Assembly: GCA_040878115.1 (NCBI GenBank)
Contig: JBBDMV010000063.1
Location: forward strand, 1-26,486
Reading direction: 5' to 3'
Source of the DNA: JBBDMU01 sp040878115
GTDB taxonomy: Bacteria > Bacteroidota > Rhodothermia > Balneolales > Natronogracilivirgulaceae
Length of the DNA stretch: 26,486 nt
The position numbers and the translations under genes were made by a program. The notes under the pieces are model-generated. The model was not told where the DNA came from. It made no database searches and saw nothing but the letters and a program-made list of their open reading frames with translations. Positions 1-7,289 of this stretch are shown piece after piece (position 1 is the stretch's first letter; each line of letters opens with the position of its first letter).

Positions 1-75
1 ACTGTATCAACACTGTATCAAAGCCGTAAATATACGGTGTTGATACGGCGTTGATATGGCTTTGATACGGCGTTG
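1..75. repeat. Opposed arrays of an 11-bp repeat (TTGATAC core)
   Basis: Three head-to-tail copies of an 11-bp unit, (G/T)TTGATA(C/T)GGC, run from 39 to 71. Two copies of the same unit lie in reverse complement at 1-22 (ACTGTATCAAC, ACTGTATCAAA). The TTGATAC cores fall at 4-10 and 15-21 (reverse) and 40-46, 51-57 and 62-68 (forward), so within each block they are spaced exactly 11 bp apart, about one helical turn. The blocks face each other, so 4-18 and 32-46 form a 15-bp inverted repeat with one G-T wobble. The array runs off the window edge and may be longer. It could be a cooperative protein-binding site, an iteron-like array, or a degenerate minisatellite. The sequence does not say which. 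Confidence 0.75.
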
Positions 76-294
76 TTCAAACTGGGGGTGTTGTATTTGT
101 AGAGCAAAAAAAATTCATGATCGGTTTTTCTGTCTAATCCTGTTTTGAATGAGCGGTTAGTGGGTAATTCCTGAGGATGACTTGTTTTGACCTCGTGAGG
201 TGATCAGGATCTTTTGTCATCACACTTTTTATGTTTGAAATAACCTTTGGTAAGTGTAATTTAGAGTGGAAATAAAAGATCAATTCTATAGCAG

Positions 295-534
295 ATGATG
301 AGAGAATTACCCGAATTACATAAACAGGCAAAAATCTTCAAAAACCGGAAACGTCTTCAACATGATGGAGGCCGTGCCTGGATCAAAGACGGTCAGTTGC
401 ATGAGGCCATTAAGGGTGCTAATTACAGGCTAATCACGGTTAAACCTTTAAGTTTGGAAGGAGCTGGCCGGGATGTGCTTGAAAAAAAGGCTGGGCAAAT
501 AGTTCAGGAAGCAGATACGGGCAAGACCTTTTAA
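295..534 (+). CDS. Small hypothetical protein (79 aa)
   Basis: A 79-residue ORF with an in-frame stop just upstream (TAG at 289-291) and two adjacent ATG codons (295 and 298). The product is basic and soluble-looking, with no signal peptide, membrane segment or motif I recognise. Residues 24-35 (HDGGRAWIKDGQ) and the C-terminal half read like ordinary protein sequence, and codon use resembles the neighbouring genes, which is the main reason to keep it. There is no clear ribosome-binding site. It is convergent with lexA, 62 bp away. I do not recognise the family. It could also be a remnant of a longer gene. Confidence 0.45.
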   Translation: MMRELPELHKQAKIFKNRKRLQHDGGRAWIKDGQLHEAIKGANYRLITVKPLSLEGAGRDVLEKKAGQIVQEADTGKTF

Positions 535-596
535 CAGGAAATTTATTGATAGTGGGGGTGGGGAAAACAAAGCATACGGCATTTAAACTTTAGACA

Positions 597-1229
597 TCAG
601 GCTTTGTACATACCGGTCTTATTGACGTGGCCGATATATTTACCCAGTATATTGACTTCTTCGGAATCTCCTGGTTTAATATTAATATCGTCGAAATCTT
701 TGTTAGCGGGTTCGAGTTTCAGGCCATCAATATTTTTGTAGATTCTTTTAAGACTAGTTTCTCCATTATACAATACCGCACCAATTTCACCATTTCTGGG
801 TTCATCTTGTGTTAATAAAACAAAGTCACCGTCATAAATTTCCGCATCTTTCATACTTAAGCCTGAAACTCTTAAGGCAAAAACGTTATCCAGATTTGGG
901 AAAAGATATCTCATGGTGATCATTCCCAGATCTAAATCTACAGCTTCCTGCAGGTAACCTGCAGCAATGAGGCCCCGGACCGGGATGCCTGACGATTCCG
1001 GCTGAGAGGTATCATACCTGGGGCTTAGCTCATAGTCATCATCTTCACCTTTGATCAAATATCCCTTCTTAACAAGAGATTGTAGGTTCTGGGTAACGCT
1101 ATTGGGTGACTTGAAACCAAACTCATCAACAATTTCGCGATAGGTTGGCCATATTTCATATTCTCGTTTATATTCGCGAATGTATTTGTAAAACGTTTTC
1201 TGTTTTTGGGTGAGTTGAGCGTTATCCAT
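597..1229 (-). CDS. lexA: LexA-family SOS repressor / S24 peptidase
   Basis: LexA represses SOS genes and cleaves itself when RecA-ssDNA filaments form. The 210-residue length is typical. Residues 1-65 form the winged-helix DNA-binding domain (LTQKQ start, then PTYREIVDEFGFKSPNSV). The self-cleavage site is the Ala90-Gly91 bond in GLIAAGYLQEA. The latent serine protease domain follows, with nucleophile Ser125 in RVSGLSMKDAEIYDGD and general base Lys161 in TSLKRIYK, matching the Ser119/Lys156 dyad of E. coli LexA in order and spacing. The ATG at 1227-1229 has only a weak upstream purine stretch. The gene is divergent from the ECF sigma gene across 332 bp. LexA usually represses itself, but I cannot identify its operator with confidence. 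Confidence 0.93.
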   Translation of the reverse strand: MDNAQLTQKQKTFYKYIREYKREYEIWPTYREIVDEFGFKSPNSVTQNLQSLVKKGYLIKGEDDDYELSPRYDTSQPESSGIPVRGLIAAGYLQEAVDLDLGMITMRYLFPNLDNVFALRVSGLSMKDAEIYDGDFVLLTQDEPRNGEIGAVLYNGETSLKRIYKNIDGLKLEPANKDFDDINIKPGDSEEVNILGKYIGHVNKTGMYKA

Positions 1230-1561
1230 ATGTACCTGTCAGTGTGTGTAAAATATGTGTATATTAACAATAATTTCTGTTAAAATTCAACGTAATAAAT
1301 AAATGAAGTTTTGATTTATGTGTTATTTGATTAAACTATTTATATCTTATTTATAGACTAAGGAACTCCTTAAGTATCAATGGAATATGAAGAAAATTAT
1401 TGAACGGGATATTTTTTAGCCGGTAATGGATTGATTACACGACGGCATGTGTTCTTAAGAAGTAATAGGGTAAAACTCTATTGAGGAGTACTAGACCAAA
1501 CATCAAATTAGTAATTAAATGGCATACAATTTTCAAATATGTCTGCCGTTGAAAGGATACA
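1230..1561. other. Divergent lexA / sigma-factor control region
   Basis: This 332-bp AT-rich stretch contains no credible gene. It must hold the start signals of both lexA (leftward) and the ECF sigma gene (rightward). Two dyads stand out: TAAGGA-AC-TCCTTA at 1359-1372 and the perfect palindrome TTCTTAAGAA at 1452-1461. Both contain CTTAAG. They are the best candidates for LexA or autoregulatory sites, but no SOS box for this lineage is known to me, so this is inference. AAAGGA at 1553-1558 is a reasonable ribosome-binding site for the sigma gene. Confidence 0.5.
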
Positions 1562-2194
1562 ATGAGGTCAACTAAAAAAAATAATATGAACTTTAAAGAT
1601 CTTGATGATCAGCAGCTCGTCCGTATGTATAGGAAAGACGGTGATGAGCAGGCTTTTAAAACTCTGTTAAAGCGACACGAATCCAAGATATATTCATACA
1701 TATACAGCATGGTTGGTAATGCTGAAACGGCCAACGATATATTTCAGGAAACGTTTACGAAGGTCATCACCAAGATGGACGAAACGTATAATGAACAGGG
1801 CAAGTGGATTGCCTGGGTGATGCGTATTGCTCATAACGCGACGATTGATTATTTGCGGAAGAAAAAGCGTTTTGTTGATGTCAATTCTCATCAAGATCCG
1901 GATTACGATTTTTATGATCGTCTACCGGATGAGGGTATCGTTGATGCCCAGAGAGGTATTGAAAAAGGTGAGGCGAAAGATAGTCTCATCAAACATATAG
2001 GTAAGCTTCCTAAGGAGCAGCGTGAAGTAGTAATGTTAAGGCACTACTATGAAATGTCGTTTAAAGAAATCGCTGAGCTCACAGATGTATCTATAAATAC
2101 TGCTCTTGGGCGAATGAGATATGCTTTAATTAACCTGAGAAAAATGTTTGAAAAGGAAAATGGAAAAGAAGTCAAATTTGCCGAACGCAGATGA
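1562..2194 (+). CDS. ECF RNA polymerase sigma factor (sigma-70 family)
   Basis: An alternative sigma factor of 210 residues. Region 2 spans about residues 30-102, including the DIFQETFTKVI core-binding segment and the -10 recognition helix around WIAWVMRIAHNATIDYLRKK. An acidic linker (about 105-135) follows. Region 4 spans about 140-195, with LPKEQREVVMLRHYYEMS and the helix-turn-helix FKEIAELTDVSINTALGRMR that reads the -35 element. The first ATG is preferred because AAAGGA lies 5 nt upstream; a second in-frame Met is residue 9. The stop lies inside the next gene, which encodes a membrane protein, the classical sigma/anti-sigma arrangement. The ECF subgroup and target regulon cannot be read from the sequence. 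Confidence 0.92.
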   Translation: MRSTKKNNMNFKDLDDQQLVRMYRKDGDEQAFKTLLKRHESKIYSYIYSMVGNAETANDIFQETFTKVITKMDETYNEQGKWIAWVMRIAHNATIDYLRKKKRFVDVNSHQDPDYDFYDRLPDEGIVDAQRGIEKGEAKDSLIKHIGKLPKEQREVVMLRHYYEMSFKEIAELTDVSINTALGRMRYALINLRKMFEKENGKEVKFAERR

Positions 2195-2756
2195 TCTCTG
2201 TGTCGAGTATGTTCTGAACGAGCTTGATCCCTCTGAGATCGTAATGGTGGAGAGGGCGATGGAGAGTGACATGAACCTGCTCATTGAAATAGAATGTTTA
2301 CGTCGAACGTTGAAAAGGCTGGAGCAGCTGCCCCGCCATAGTCCGCCGGCTAATTTAAGGGATACGATAATACATCAGGCCGTGACTCATTATCATGATA
2401 ACCGCCGTTCACTTTTTCCCAGGTGGAGTAATACTACAACGATGGCCACGGCCGCAGCCGTAATGTTCAGTGTGATGGTTAGCATAATTAATTTTTATCC
2501 GGAAGATGCAGGATTACTGCCACAAAATGCCGGCGAATCTGGTAGCAGTATGAATGAAGCCGAAGAGATGAGCCCCTGGGTTGATTACAATAACATATTG
2601 CATATTAACCAAACCACCTCGTCTGGTCCCGACGTGAATATATCTATTGGTGGTACTGATTTACAAAACAGTCTGCAGAAACTGGTGCCCGTTCAAAATT
2701 CAACGTCATCGAGGCCTGATATGGGTGACATTCAATTAACTCGAACATCTAATTAA
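2160..2756 (+). CDS. Putative membrane anti-sigma factor
   Basis: A 198-residue protein with a cytoplasmic helical N-terminus (about 1-85, with a LDPSEIVMVERAMESD stretch as in anti-sigma regulators), one membrane segment at about 91-113, and a 85-residue exported Ser/Asn/Gln-rich tail. It starts 35 bp inside the sigma gene, implying translational coupling. I chose ATG 2160, with AAGG just upstream; a TTG at 2148 would add four residues. The only cysteines in the N-terminal half are Cys14 and Cys46, so the HxxxCxxC zinc motif of ZAS anti-sigma factors is absent. The role is inferred from position and topology: it probably holds the sigma factor at the membrane until an envelope signal releases it. 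Confidence 0.72.
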   Translation: MEKKSNLPNADDLCVEYVLNELDPSEIVMVERAMESDMNLLIEIECLRRTLKRLEQLPRHSPPANLRDTIIHQAVTHYHDNRRSLFPRWSNTTTMATAAAVMFSVMVSIINFYPEDAGLLPQNAGESGSSMNEAEEMSPWVDYNNILHINQTTSSGPDVNISIGGTDLQNSLQKLVPVQNSTSSRPDMGDIQLTRTSN

Positions 2757-2867
2757 TCTTATTCGAAGTTTTATTACTATTTACTAAATTTACCCCAATA
2801 TTATAAGCAAGGTCAGTTCGGAGTTATTTCCTTATTTACTCCCTTCCATAAAAATTTGTGTGTATTC

Positions 2868-2899
2868 TTTGCTTGACACATACGCCCGCGTTATATTTA
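2868..2899 (+). promoter_or_regulatory. Bacteroidota-type promoter for the parA operon
   Basis: TTTG at 2868-2871 is followed after exactly 20 bp by TATATTTA at 2892-2899, which matches the Bacteroidota consensus TTTG-N(19-21)-TAnnTTTG except for the last base. The parA start codon lies 41 bp further on, a sensible leader length. An overlapping TTGACA (2873-2878) has no -10 at normal sigma-70 spacing. Confidence 0.55.
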
Positions 2900-2939
2900 G
2901 ACCCGTGCGATAATTCTTTAAAACTGGACTTTGTAAATT

Positions 2940-3743
2940 ATGGGCAAGATCATTTCGGTAGCGAATCAAAAAGGCGGTGTAGGCAAAACTACCTCAGCCG
3001 TAAACCTTGCTGCAAGCCTTGCAGCTCTGGAACATTCTACTCTTCTTCTGGATATCGATCCTCAAAGTAATTCAACCAGTGGTGTAGGAATTGATGCGAA
3101 AACAGTGGAAAGCTCAATTTATGAGGTTTTGATCGATGATATTGATATAAATGCCACTATCATGAAAACTGAGATGCCCAACCTATCTATCATACCGGCT
3201 CATATCAATCTTGTAGGTGCGGAAATTGAAATGGTGGACAAGCCTAAACGGGAGAATATTCTTAGGGTTTCGCTTGAAAAGCTGAGTTCCGAATATGATT
3301 TTATTATAATCGATTGCCCGCCTTCACTTGGCCTGTTAACCATAAACGCTCTGACAGCGTCAGATTCCGTCCTGATCCCCGTTCAATGCGAATATTTTGC
3401 TCTTGAAGGGCTTGGACAACTTTTGAATACCATTAAAATTGTACGTCAACATCTAAATACATCATTGCAAATTGAGGGGGTCGTTCTCACAATGTATGAT
3501 TCACGTACCCGTTTGTCCAATCAGGTTGCCGAAGAAGTAAAACGTTATTTTGATGACCGTGTGTATAAAACGGTAATTTCGAGAAACGTGCGGCTTGCCG
3601 AGGCTCCTAGCTTTGGGAAACCCGTACTTCTTTATGATTCCATAAGTATTGGTTCTAAAAATTATCTTTCATTGGCGCGTGAAATCATCACACAAAATAA
3701 AGATCTCTTTAAAGACAGCCCGGTTTTTGCAACCGAGAACTAG
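2940..3743 (+). CDS. parA: ParA/Soj chromosome-partitioning ATPase
   Basis: ParA is a dimeric DNA-binding ATPase that moves ParB-parS complexes and so segregates the replication-origin region. The 267-residue length fits the short chromosomal Soj type without an N-terminal HTH. The deviant Walker A is KGGVGKTT at residues 11-18, with its signature first lysine. Walker A' follows at LLLDIDPQSNST and Walker B at FIIIDCPPSLGLLT. The C-terminal DSRTRLSNQVAEEV and RLAEAPSFGKPV segments are typical of the family. parB follows after 59 bp. Chromosomal parAB usually sits near oriC, so this region may be origin-proximal, although I found no dnaA or parS here. Confidence 0.96.
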   Translation: MGKIISVANQKGGVGKTTSAVNLAASLAALEHSTLLLDIDPQSNSTSGVGIDAKTVESSIYEVLIDDIDINATIMKTEMPNLSIIPAHINLVGAEIEMVDKPKRENILRVSLEKLSSEYDFIIIDCPPSLGLLTINALTASDSVLIPVQCEYFALEGLGQLLNTIKIVRQHLNTSLQIEGVVLTMYDSRTRLSNQVAEEVKRYFDDRVYKTVISRNVRLAEAPSFGKPVLLYDSISIGSKNYLSLAREIITQNKDLFKDSPVFATEN

Positions 3744-3802
3744 ATTCATTTTGTCAACGCAAACCCCACAGCTTCGCTTGTTATTCTAACGTGTAGACCA
3801 AA

Positions 3803-4717
3803 ATGGCAAAAAAAGTATTAGGTAAAGGATTGGGAGCTTTCTTCCCGGAATACAGTGATGACGAGAAAAGAAACAACGACAGTACACCCGGATCGACTAT
3901 TGGTAAACCGTCTAGTCGTGTAAATATAACGCTGCATATCCCGGTCACACATATTCGGGCCAATCCTCAGCAACCGAGAAAAGATTTTGATGAATTTGCC
4001 TTGCAGGAACTTTCGGATTCCATCAAAATGCACGGTTTGATTCAACCCATCACGGTACGATTGGTCCGTGATGACCGTTATGAACTCATCAGTGGTGAAA
4101 GGCGTCTGAGAGCAACCAAAATGGCTGGGATTAATACTATTCCGGCATATATACGTGAAGTTAATGATAATGATGTCATTGCTTTTGCCTTAATTGAAAA
4201 TGTGCAGCGCGAACAGCTTAATCCCATTGAAATTGCCATGGGCTACAAAAGGCTGGTTGAAGAGTGTAAGTATTCGCAGGAAAAGGTAGCTAAACAGGTC
4301 GGCAAGAACAGGACCACAGTTACCAATATGTTGAGGCTGTTAAACTTGCCGCCATTTATTCAGGCAGCACTTAAATCAGGTAAAATTTCTACGGGGCATG
4401 CCCGGGCTTTGATCACCATAGAAGATGGGAAACTACAGAAAAAAATTCTTGAACAAGCTGTTGAAAATGATTATTCGGTAAGGCAAATTGAGGAAGCCGT
4501 TCGATCTGCCGGCAAACAGAAAGAAAAGGCAAATCGTATTTTGCCTAAAAAAGGCCAAAAAGATATACAGCTATTGGAGCTATCCAACCGTTTAAAAAAT
4601 AAATTTAGCACCAAGGTCCAAATAAAGAGAAAGAATAAAGGTGGGGAAATCAGAATTGACTATTACACCGATGATGAACTGGATCGCCTCATTGCGCTAT
4701 TTGATTCCGCTTCGTGA
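3803..4717 (+). CDS. parB: ParB/Spo0J partition protein (CTPase)
   Basis: ParB binds parS, spreads along DNA as a CTP-dependent clamp and stimulates ParA. Features in order: the ParA-interacting N-terminus (KKVLGKGLGAFFP, residues 3-15), the CTP-binding region with the arginine-rich GERRLRA at 98-104 and ENVQREQLNPIE at 132-143, a helix-turn-helix at about 157-180 (YSQEKVAKQVGKNRTTVTNM), the KISTGHARAL segment at 194-203 and a basic C-terminal dimerisation domain. The length of 304 residues is normal. The next gene begins inside its 3' end, so translation is likely coupled. No clear parS (TGTTTCACGTGAAACA-like) site was found in the window. Confidence 0.96.
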   Translation: MAKKVLGKGLGAFFPEYSDDEKRNNDSTPGSTIGKPSSRVNITLHIPVTHIRANPQQPRKDFDEFALQELSDSIKMHGLIQPITVRLVRDDRYELISGERRLRATKMAGINTIPAYIREVNDNDVIAFALIENVQREQLNPIEIAMGYKRLVEECKYSQEKVAKQVGKNRTTVTNMLRLLNLPPFIQAALKSGKISTGHARALITIEDGKLQKKILEQAVENDYSVRQIEEAVRSAGKQKEKANRILPKKGQKDIQLLELSNRLKNKFSTKVQIKRKNKGGEIRIDYYTDDELDRLIALFDSAS

Positions 4718-5318
4718 GCTGGGGATAGGACTCTTTTTATTGCTTTTCTGTGATAATGTTTTTGCTCAAGAACTTAATGATATTGCACCAGCACCGAAGG
4801 ATCAAGAAAGTATCTTTTCTGATTCCACGCAGGAAATGCAAAGCCGGGCCGATTCGGTGCCGGAACCCAAAAAAGTTATGCTCCGGTCTGCTATGATACC
4901 CGGCTGGGGACAGTTAACCAACAAACAGGTTTGGAAAATCCCCATTGTCTATGGTTTAATAGTTGGAGCTGCTTACTACACCTTAAATGTGCATGGAGCC
5001 TATAACGATTACAGAGCGGCGTACTATAATACTCATTCTGATGATGAGAAGTTTGGCCCGACGCCGGAAACAATTAACCCTAATGTGTCGCCGGAATATC
5101 TTCGCAACCATCGCAATCTTCTGCGTAGCAGGCGTGATTACGCTTTAGGGGGTATCCTTCTTGCTTATGGGCTAAACGTGGTTGACGCCTATGTATATGC
5201 ACAATTCAGAGATTTTGATGTGAGTGATGACCTAAGCGGTAGGATAGGAGTTAAGCCTGGTTGGACCCCCGATCAAAAACCATTTGTTTCGTTGTCTTTT
5301 CGCTTATCTTTCCAGTAG
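4671..5318 (+). CDS. DUF5683-like membrane/envelope protein
   Basis: A protein of about 215 residues with an N-terminal signal-like segment (hydrophobic 17-27, probable cleavage after VFA at 32), a polar stretch, then the family-like core with MLRSAMIPGWGQ and the hydrophobic segment IPIVYGLIVGAAYYTL, and a second hydrophobic stretch near YALGGILLAYGLNVVDAYV. This matches DUF5683 proteins, which in Bacteroidota commonly follow parA-parB. Their function is unknown. The start is uncertain: ATG 4671 or 4674 gives a 44-47 bp overlap with parB; GTG 4641 would be longer, TTG 4692 shorter. No strong ribosome-binding site decides it. The family call rests on recognition of sequence and context. Confidence 0.78.
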   Translation: MMNWIASLRYLIPLRELGIGLFLLLFCDNVFAQELNDIAPAPKDQESIFSDSTQEMQSRADSVPEPKKVMLRSAMIPGWGQLTNKQVWKIPIVYGLIVGAAYYTLNVHGAYNDYRAAYYNTHSDDEKFGPTPETINPNVSPEYLRNHRNLLRSRRDYALGGILLAYGLNVVDAYVYAQFRDFDVSDDLSGRIGVKPGWTPDQKPFVSLSFRLSFQ

Positions 5319-5337
5319 AGAATTTAATTGATAATTT

Positions 5338-6039
5338 ATGGCAAAAAACGAACAAGAAAAAATACCTGACCAATATGAAGAACGGGAACGTTTTGAAAAG
5401 GATGTATGGAGCGTTTTTAAAATTATGGGTGAATTCGTAGAAGGCTATGATAAGCTGCTACGAATAGGCCCATGTGTATCCATATTTGGTTCTGCCCGGC
5501 TTCAAGAAGGGGGCGCACATTATGATAAAGCGGTCAAGGTGGCTATTAAGCTCACCAAGATGGGATTTGGGATAATTACGGGGGGTGGTCCGGGAATTAT
5601 GGAAGCAGCCAACTTAGGAGCCAACCTGGGAAAGGGGAAATCGGTCGGTTTGTGTATACAGCTTCCATTTGAAGAAAAGCCAAATACCTATGTTGACGCT
5701 GATTTTACTATTCGCTTTAATTACTTCTTCGCAAGAAAAGTCATGTTCGTAAAATACGCCCAGGGATTTGTGGTTTTCCCAGGAGGATTAGGAACTCTAG
5801 ACGAGCTTTTTGAAGCGTTAACATTAATTCAAACTAAGAAAATTGACCCTTTTCCCATTGTATTGATGGGCACAGAGTATTGGGGAGGGCTTGTTGACTG
5901 GATAAAGCAAACCATGATAGGTGCTGGAACGATATCGGAAAAAGATTTAAATTTGTTTCATTTAACAGATTCCGAAGAAGATGCGGCCTCCATTATTTAT
6001 GATTTTTATCAGGAACATAAACTTAAACCAAATTTTTGA
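5338..6039 (+). CDS. LOG-family (TIGR00730) nucleotide 5'-monophosphate hydrolase
   Basis: The LOG family (Rossmann fold) releases the base from nucleoside 5'-monophosphates. Some members make active cytokinins; most bacterial members act in nucleotide salvage. The 233-residue protein has the two defining motifs: TGGGPGIMEAAN at 81-92 and PGGLGTLDELFEA at 148-160, whose Glu is catalytic, with Arg133-Lys134 between them. The family name 'lysine decarboxylase' found in databases is a misannotation. It follows the DUF5683 gene by 19 bp and is probably co-transcribed with the partition genes. Bacterial substrate preference cannot be told from sequence. Confidence 0.9.
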   Translation: MAKNEQEKIPDQYEERERFEKDVWSVFKIMGEFVEGYDKLLRIGPCVSIFGSARLQEGGAHYDKAVKVAIKLTKMGFGIITGGGPGIMEAANLGANLGKGKSVGLCIQLPFEEKPNTYVDADFTIRFNYFFARKVMFVKYAQGFVVFPGGLGTLDELFEALTLIQTKKIDPFPIVLMGTEYWGGLVDWIKQTMIGAGTISEKDLNLFHLTDSEEDAASIIYDFYQEHKLKPNF

Positions 6040-6099
6040 TTCTATTAATTAATATTATGAAATTTAAACTAACTTTTAGTAAATACTAATTTATTTTGT

Positions 6100-6107
6100 A
6101 CTTTCGT
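6100..6107 (+). promoter_or_regulatory. Candidate Bacteroidota -7 element for the TPR gene
   Basis: TACTTTCG matches TAnnTTTG at all but one position and lies 41 bp before the start codon at 6149, the same distance as at parA. The upstream -33 position is only TTTT or TTTA (about 6074-6079), so the match is weaker than that of parA. Confidence 0.4.
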
Positions 6108-6148
6108 TCTCGAATTACAAAAATCTTTAAGAAAGGTAAAACAATACT

Positions 6149-7141
6149 ATGAAATTACGCAAGATAAAATATTTAGTGGCTTTCTTGATGCTTGCTACAA
6201 TTACTACACAAGTCGCTGATGCGCAGACCCGTGAGGATGTGGTACTTAAGTTTAATGAAGGTTTTGAATTGGTGCAAAGCGGTGATGACCTGGCGGCCAT
6301 TGAAACGTTTGAGGAAACACTAGAATTGGCAGAGGCTGTTGGTGCTGAAGCTGATGATATTCGTGACCGTGTTAGATCACAGATACCGCAGTTATATTTC
6401 AGACATGCTGCAAGCCTGTATCAAGGTGGGGATATTGATTCTGCTATCGAAGCCTTTCAGGAAACGGTTCAATATGCTGAACAATATGGTGACGAAAATA
6501 CAAAAGCGCGTGCCGAAGGTAATTTGCCAAGACTTTACCTTTCTATGGGTAATAACCTTTACCGTAATGGAGAACATGATGCCGCTTTGGGAGCCTATAA
6601 TAATGCTTTAGACCTTAATGCCAATTACCCCCTGGCCATTTACCAAAAAGGATTGGTTTACCGACAAAAAGAAGATTTGAACAACGCCCTGGAGCAATTT
6701 GACCTTGCCATAGATATTTCATTAAATGCCGGTGATATGGATATGGCAGACAGAGCAAGCGATGCAGCCAAAGATTACCTGGTTTATTTGGGTGCTAATG
6801 CAATTGAGGATGAAAATTTTTCAGCTGCCCTTGAATTACTGAATCAAGCGTCTACTTACGATGGTTCTTCTGCAGAAGTTAGTTACAGACTTGCTGAAGC
6901 ACACAACCATTTAGGTAATTGGGACCAGGCTATTGCTAACGCAAACCAAGCCCTTGAATACGAAAGTGATGGTCGTGCCGATCAGGCTAAGATCTGGTTT
7001 GAACTAGGTATCGCCTATAAGAACCAGGAGAATGAACCACAGGCATGCCAAGCTTTCCAAAATGCCTCTTTTGGTCCATTTCAGGCTAATGCTGAATACG
7101 AACTTGAGCATGAATTGAATTGTGCACAAGCCTCTCGTTAA
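6149..7141 (+). CDS. Exported tetratricopeptide-repeat protein
   Basis: A 330-residue protein with a classical signal peptide (basic MKLRKIKY, hydrophobic 9-17, probable cleavage after ADA at 25) and no other membrane segment, so it is probably periplasmic. The mature part is made of TPR helices: repeats around 26-60, 73-108, 127-160, 162-195 and 238-305, recognisable from patterns such as LYFRHAASLYQGGDIDSAIE and AIYQKGLVYRQKEDLNNALE. TPR arrays bind other proteins; the partner is unknown. It appears to be a single-gene unit, with its own candidate promoter and a strong terminator 26 bp downstream. Two cysteines near the C-terminus (ACQAF, LNCAQ) could form a disulfide. Confidence 0.85.
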   Translation: MKLRKIKYLVAFLMLATITTQVADAQTREDVVLKFNEGFELVQSGDDLAAIETFEETLELAEAVGAEADDIRDRVRSQIPQLYFRHAASLYQGGDIDSAIEAFQETVQYAEQYGDENTKARAEGNLPRLYLSMGNNLYRNGEHDAALGAYNNALDLNANYPLAIYQKGLVYRQKEDLNNALEQFDLAIDISLNAGDMDMADRASDAAKDYLVYLGANAIEDENFSAALELLNQASTYDGSSAEVSYRLAEAHNHLGNWDQAIANANQALEYESDGRADQAKIWFELGIAYKNQENEPQACQAFQNASFGPFQANAEYELEHELNCAQASR

Positions 7142-7163
7142 AAGATGACACTATCCTTTAGCT

Positions 7164-7197
7164 AAAAGCCTCCGCTCCCCAGTGGAGGCTTTTTTGT
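7164..7197 (+). terminator. Rho-independent terminator of the TPR gene
   Basis: AGCCTCCGCT (7167-7176), a CCCC loop and AGTGGAGGCT (7181-7190) form a 10-bp stem with one G-T pair, flanked by A4 upstream and T5 downstream. It is the best intrinsic terminator in the first half of the window. Confidence 0.93.
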
Positions 7198-7289
7198 TTT
7201 ATGAATGCAAGATGATAAAGGCTATTTTAAGACCCGTGTGATTTGCTGCATCATTTATTATAACAACCCCATAATCCTTTTTAGAAAGA

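Noticed and set aside
134..331. 65-residue minus-strand ORF near the left edge
   Set aside because: No recognisable motif, AT-rich spacer composition, and it overlaps the more plausible plus-strand gene at 295.
5338..6039. Annotation as lysine decarboxylase
   Set aside because: The motifs are those of LOG-type nucleotide hydrolases; there is no PLP-binding decarboxylase fold.
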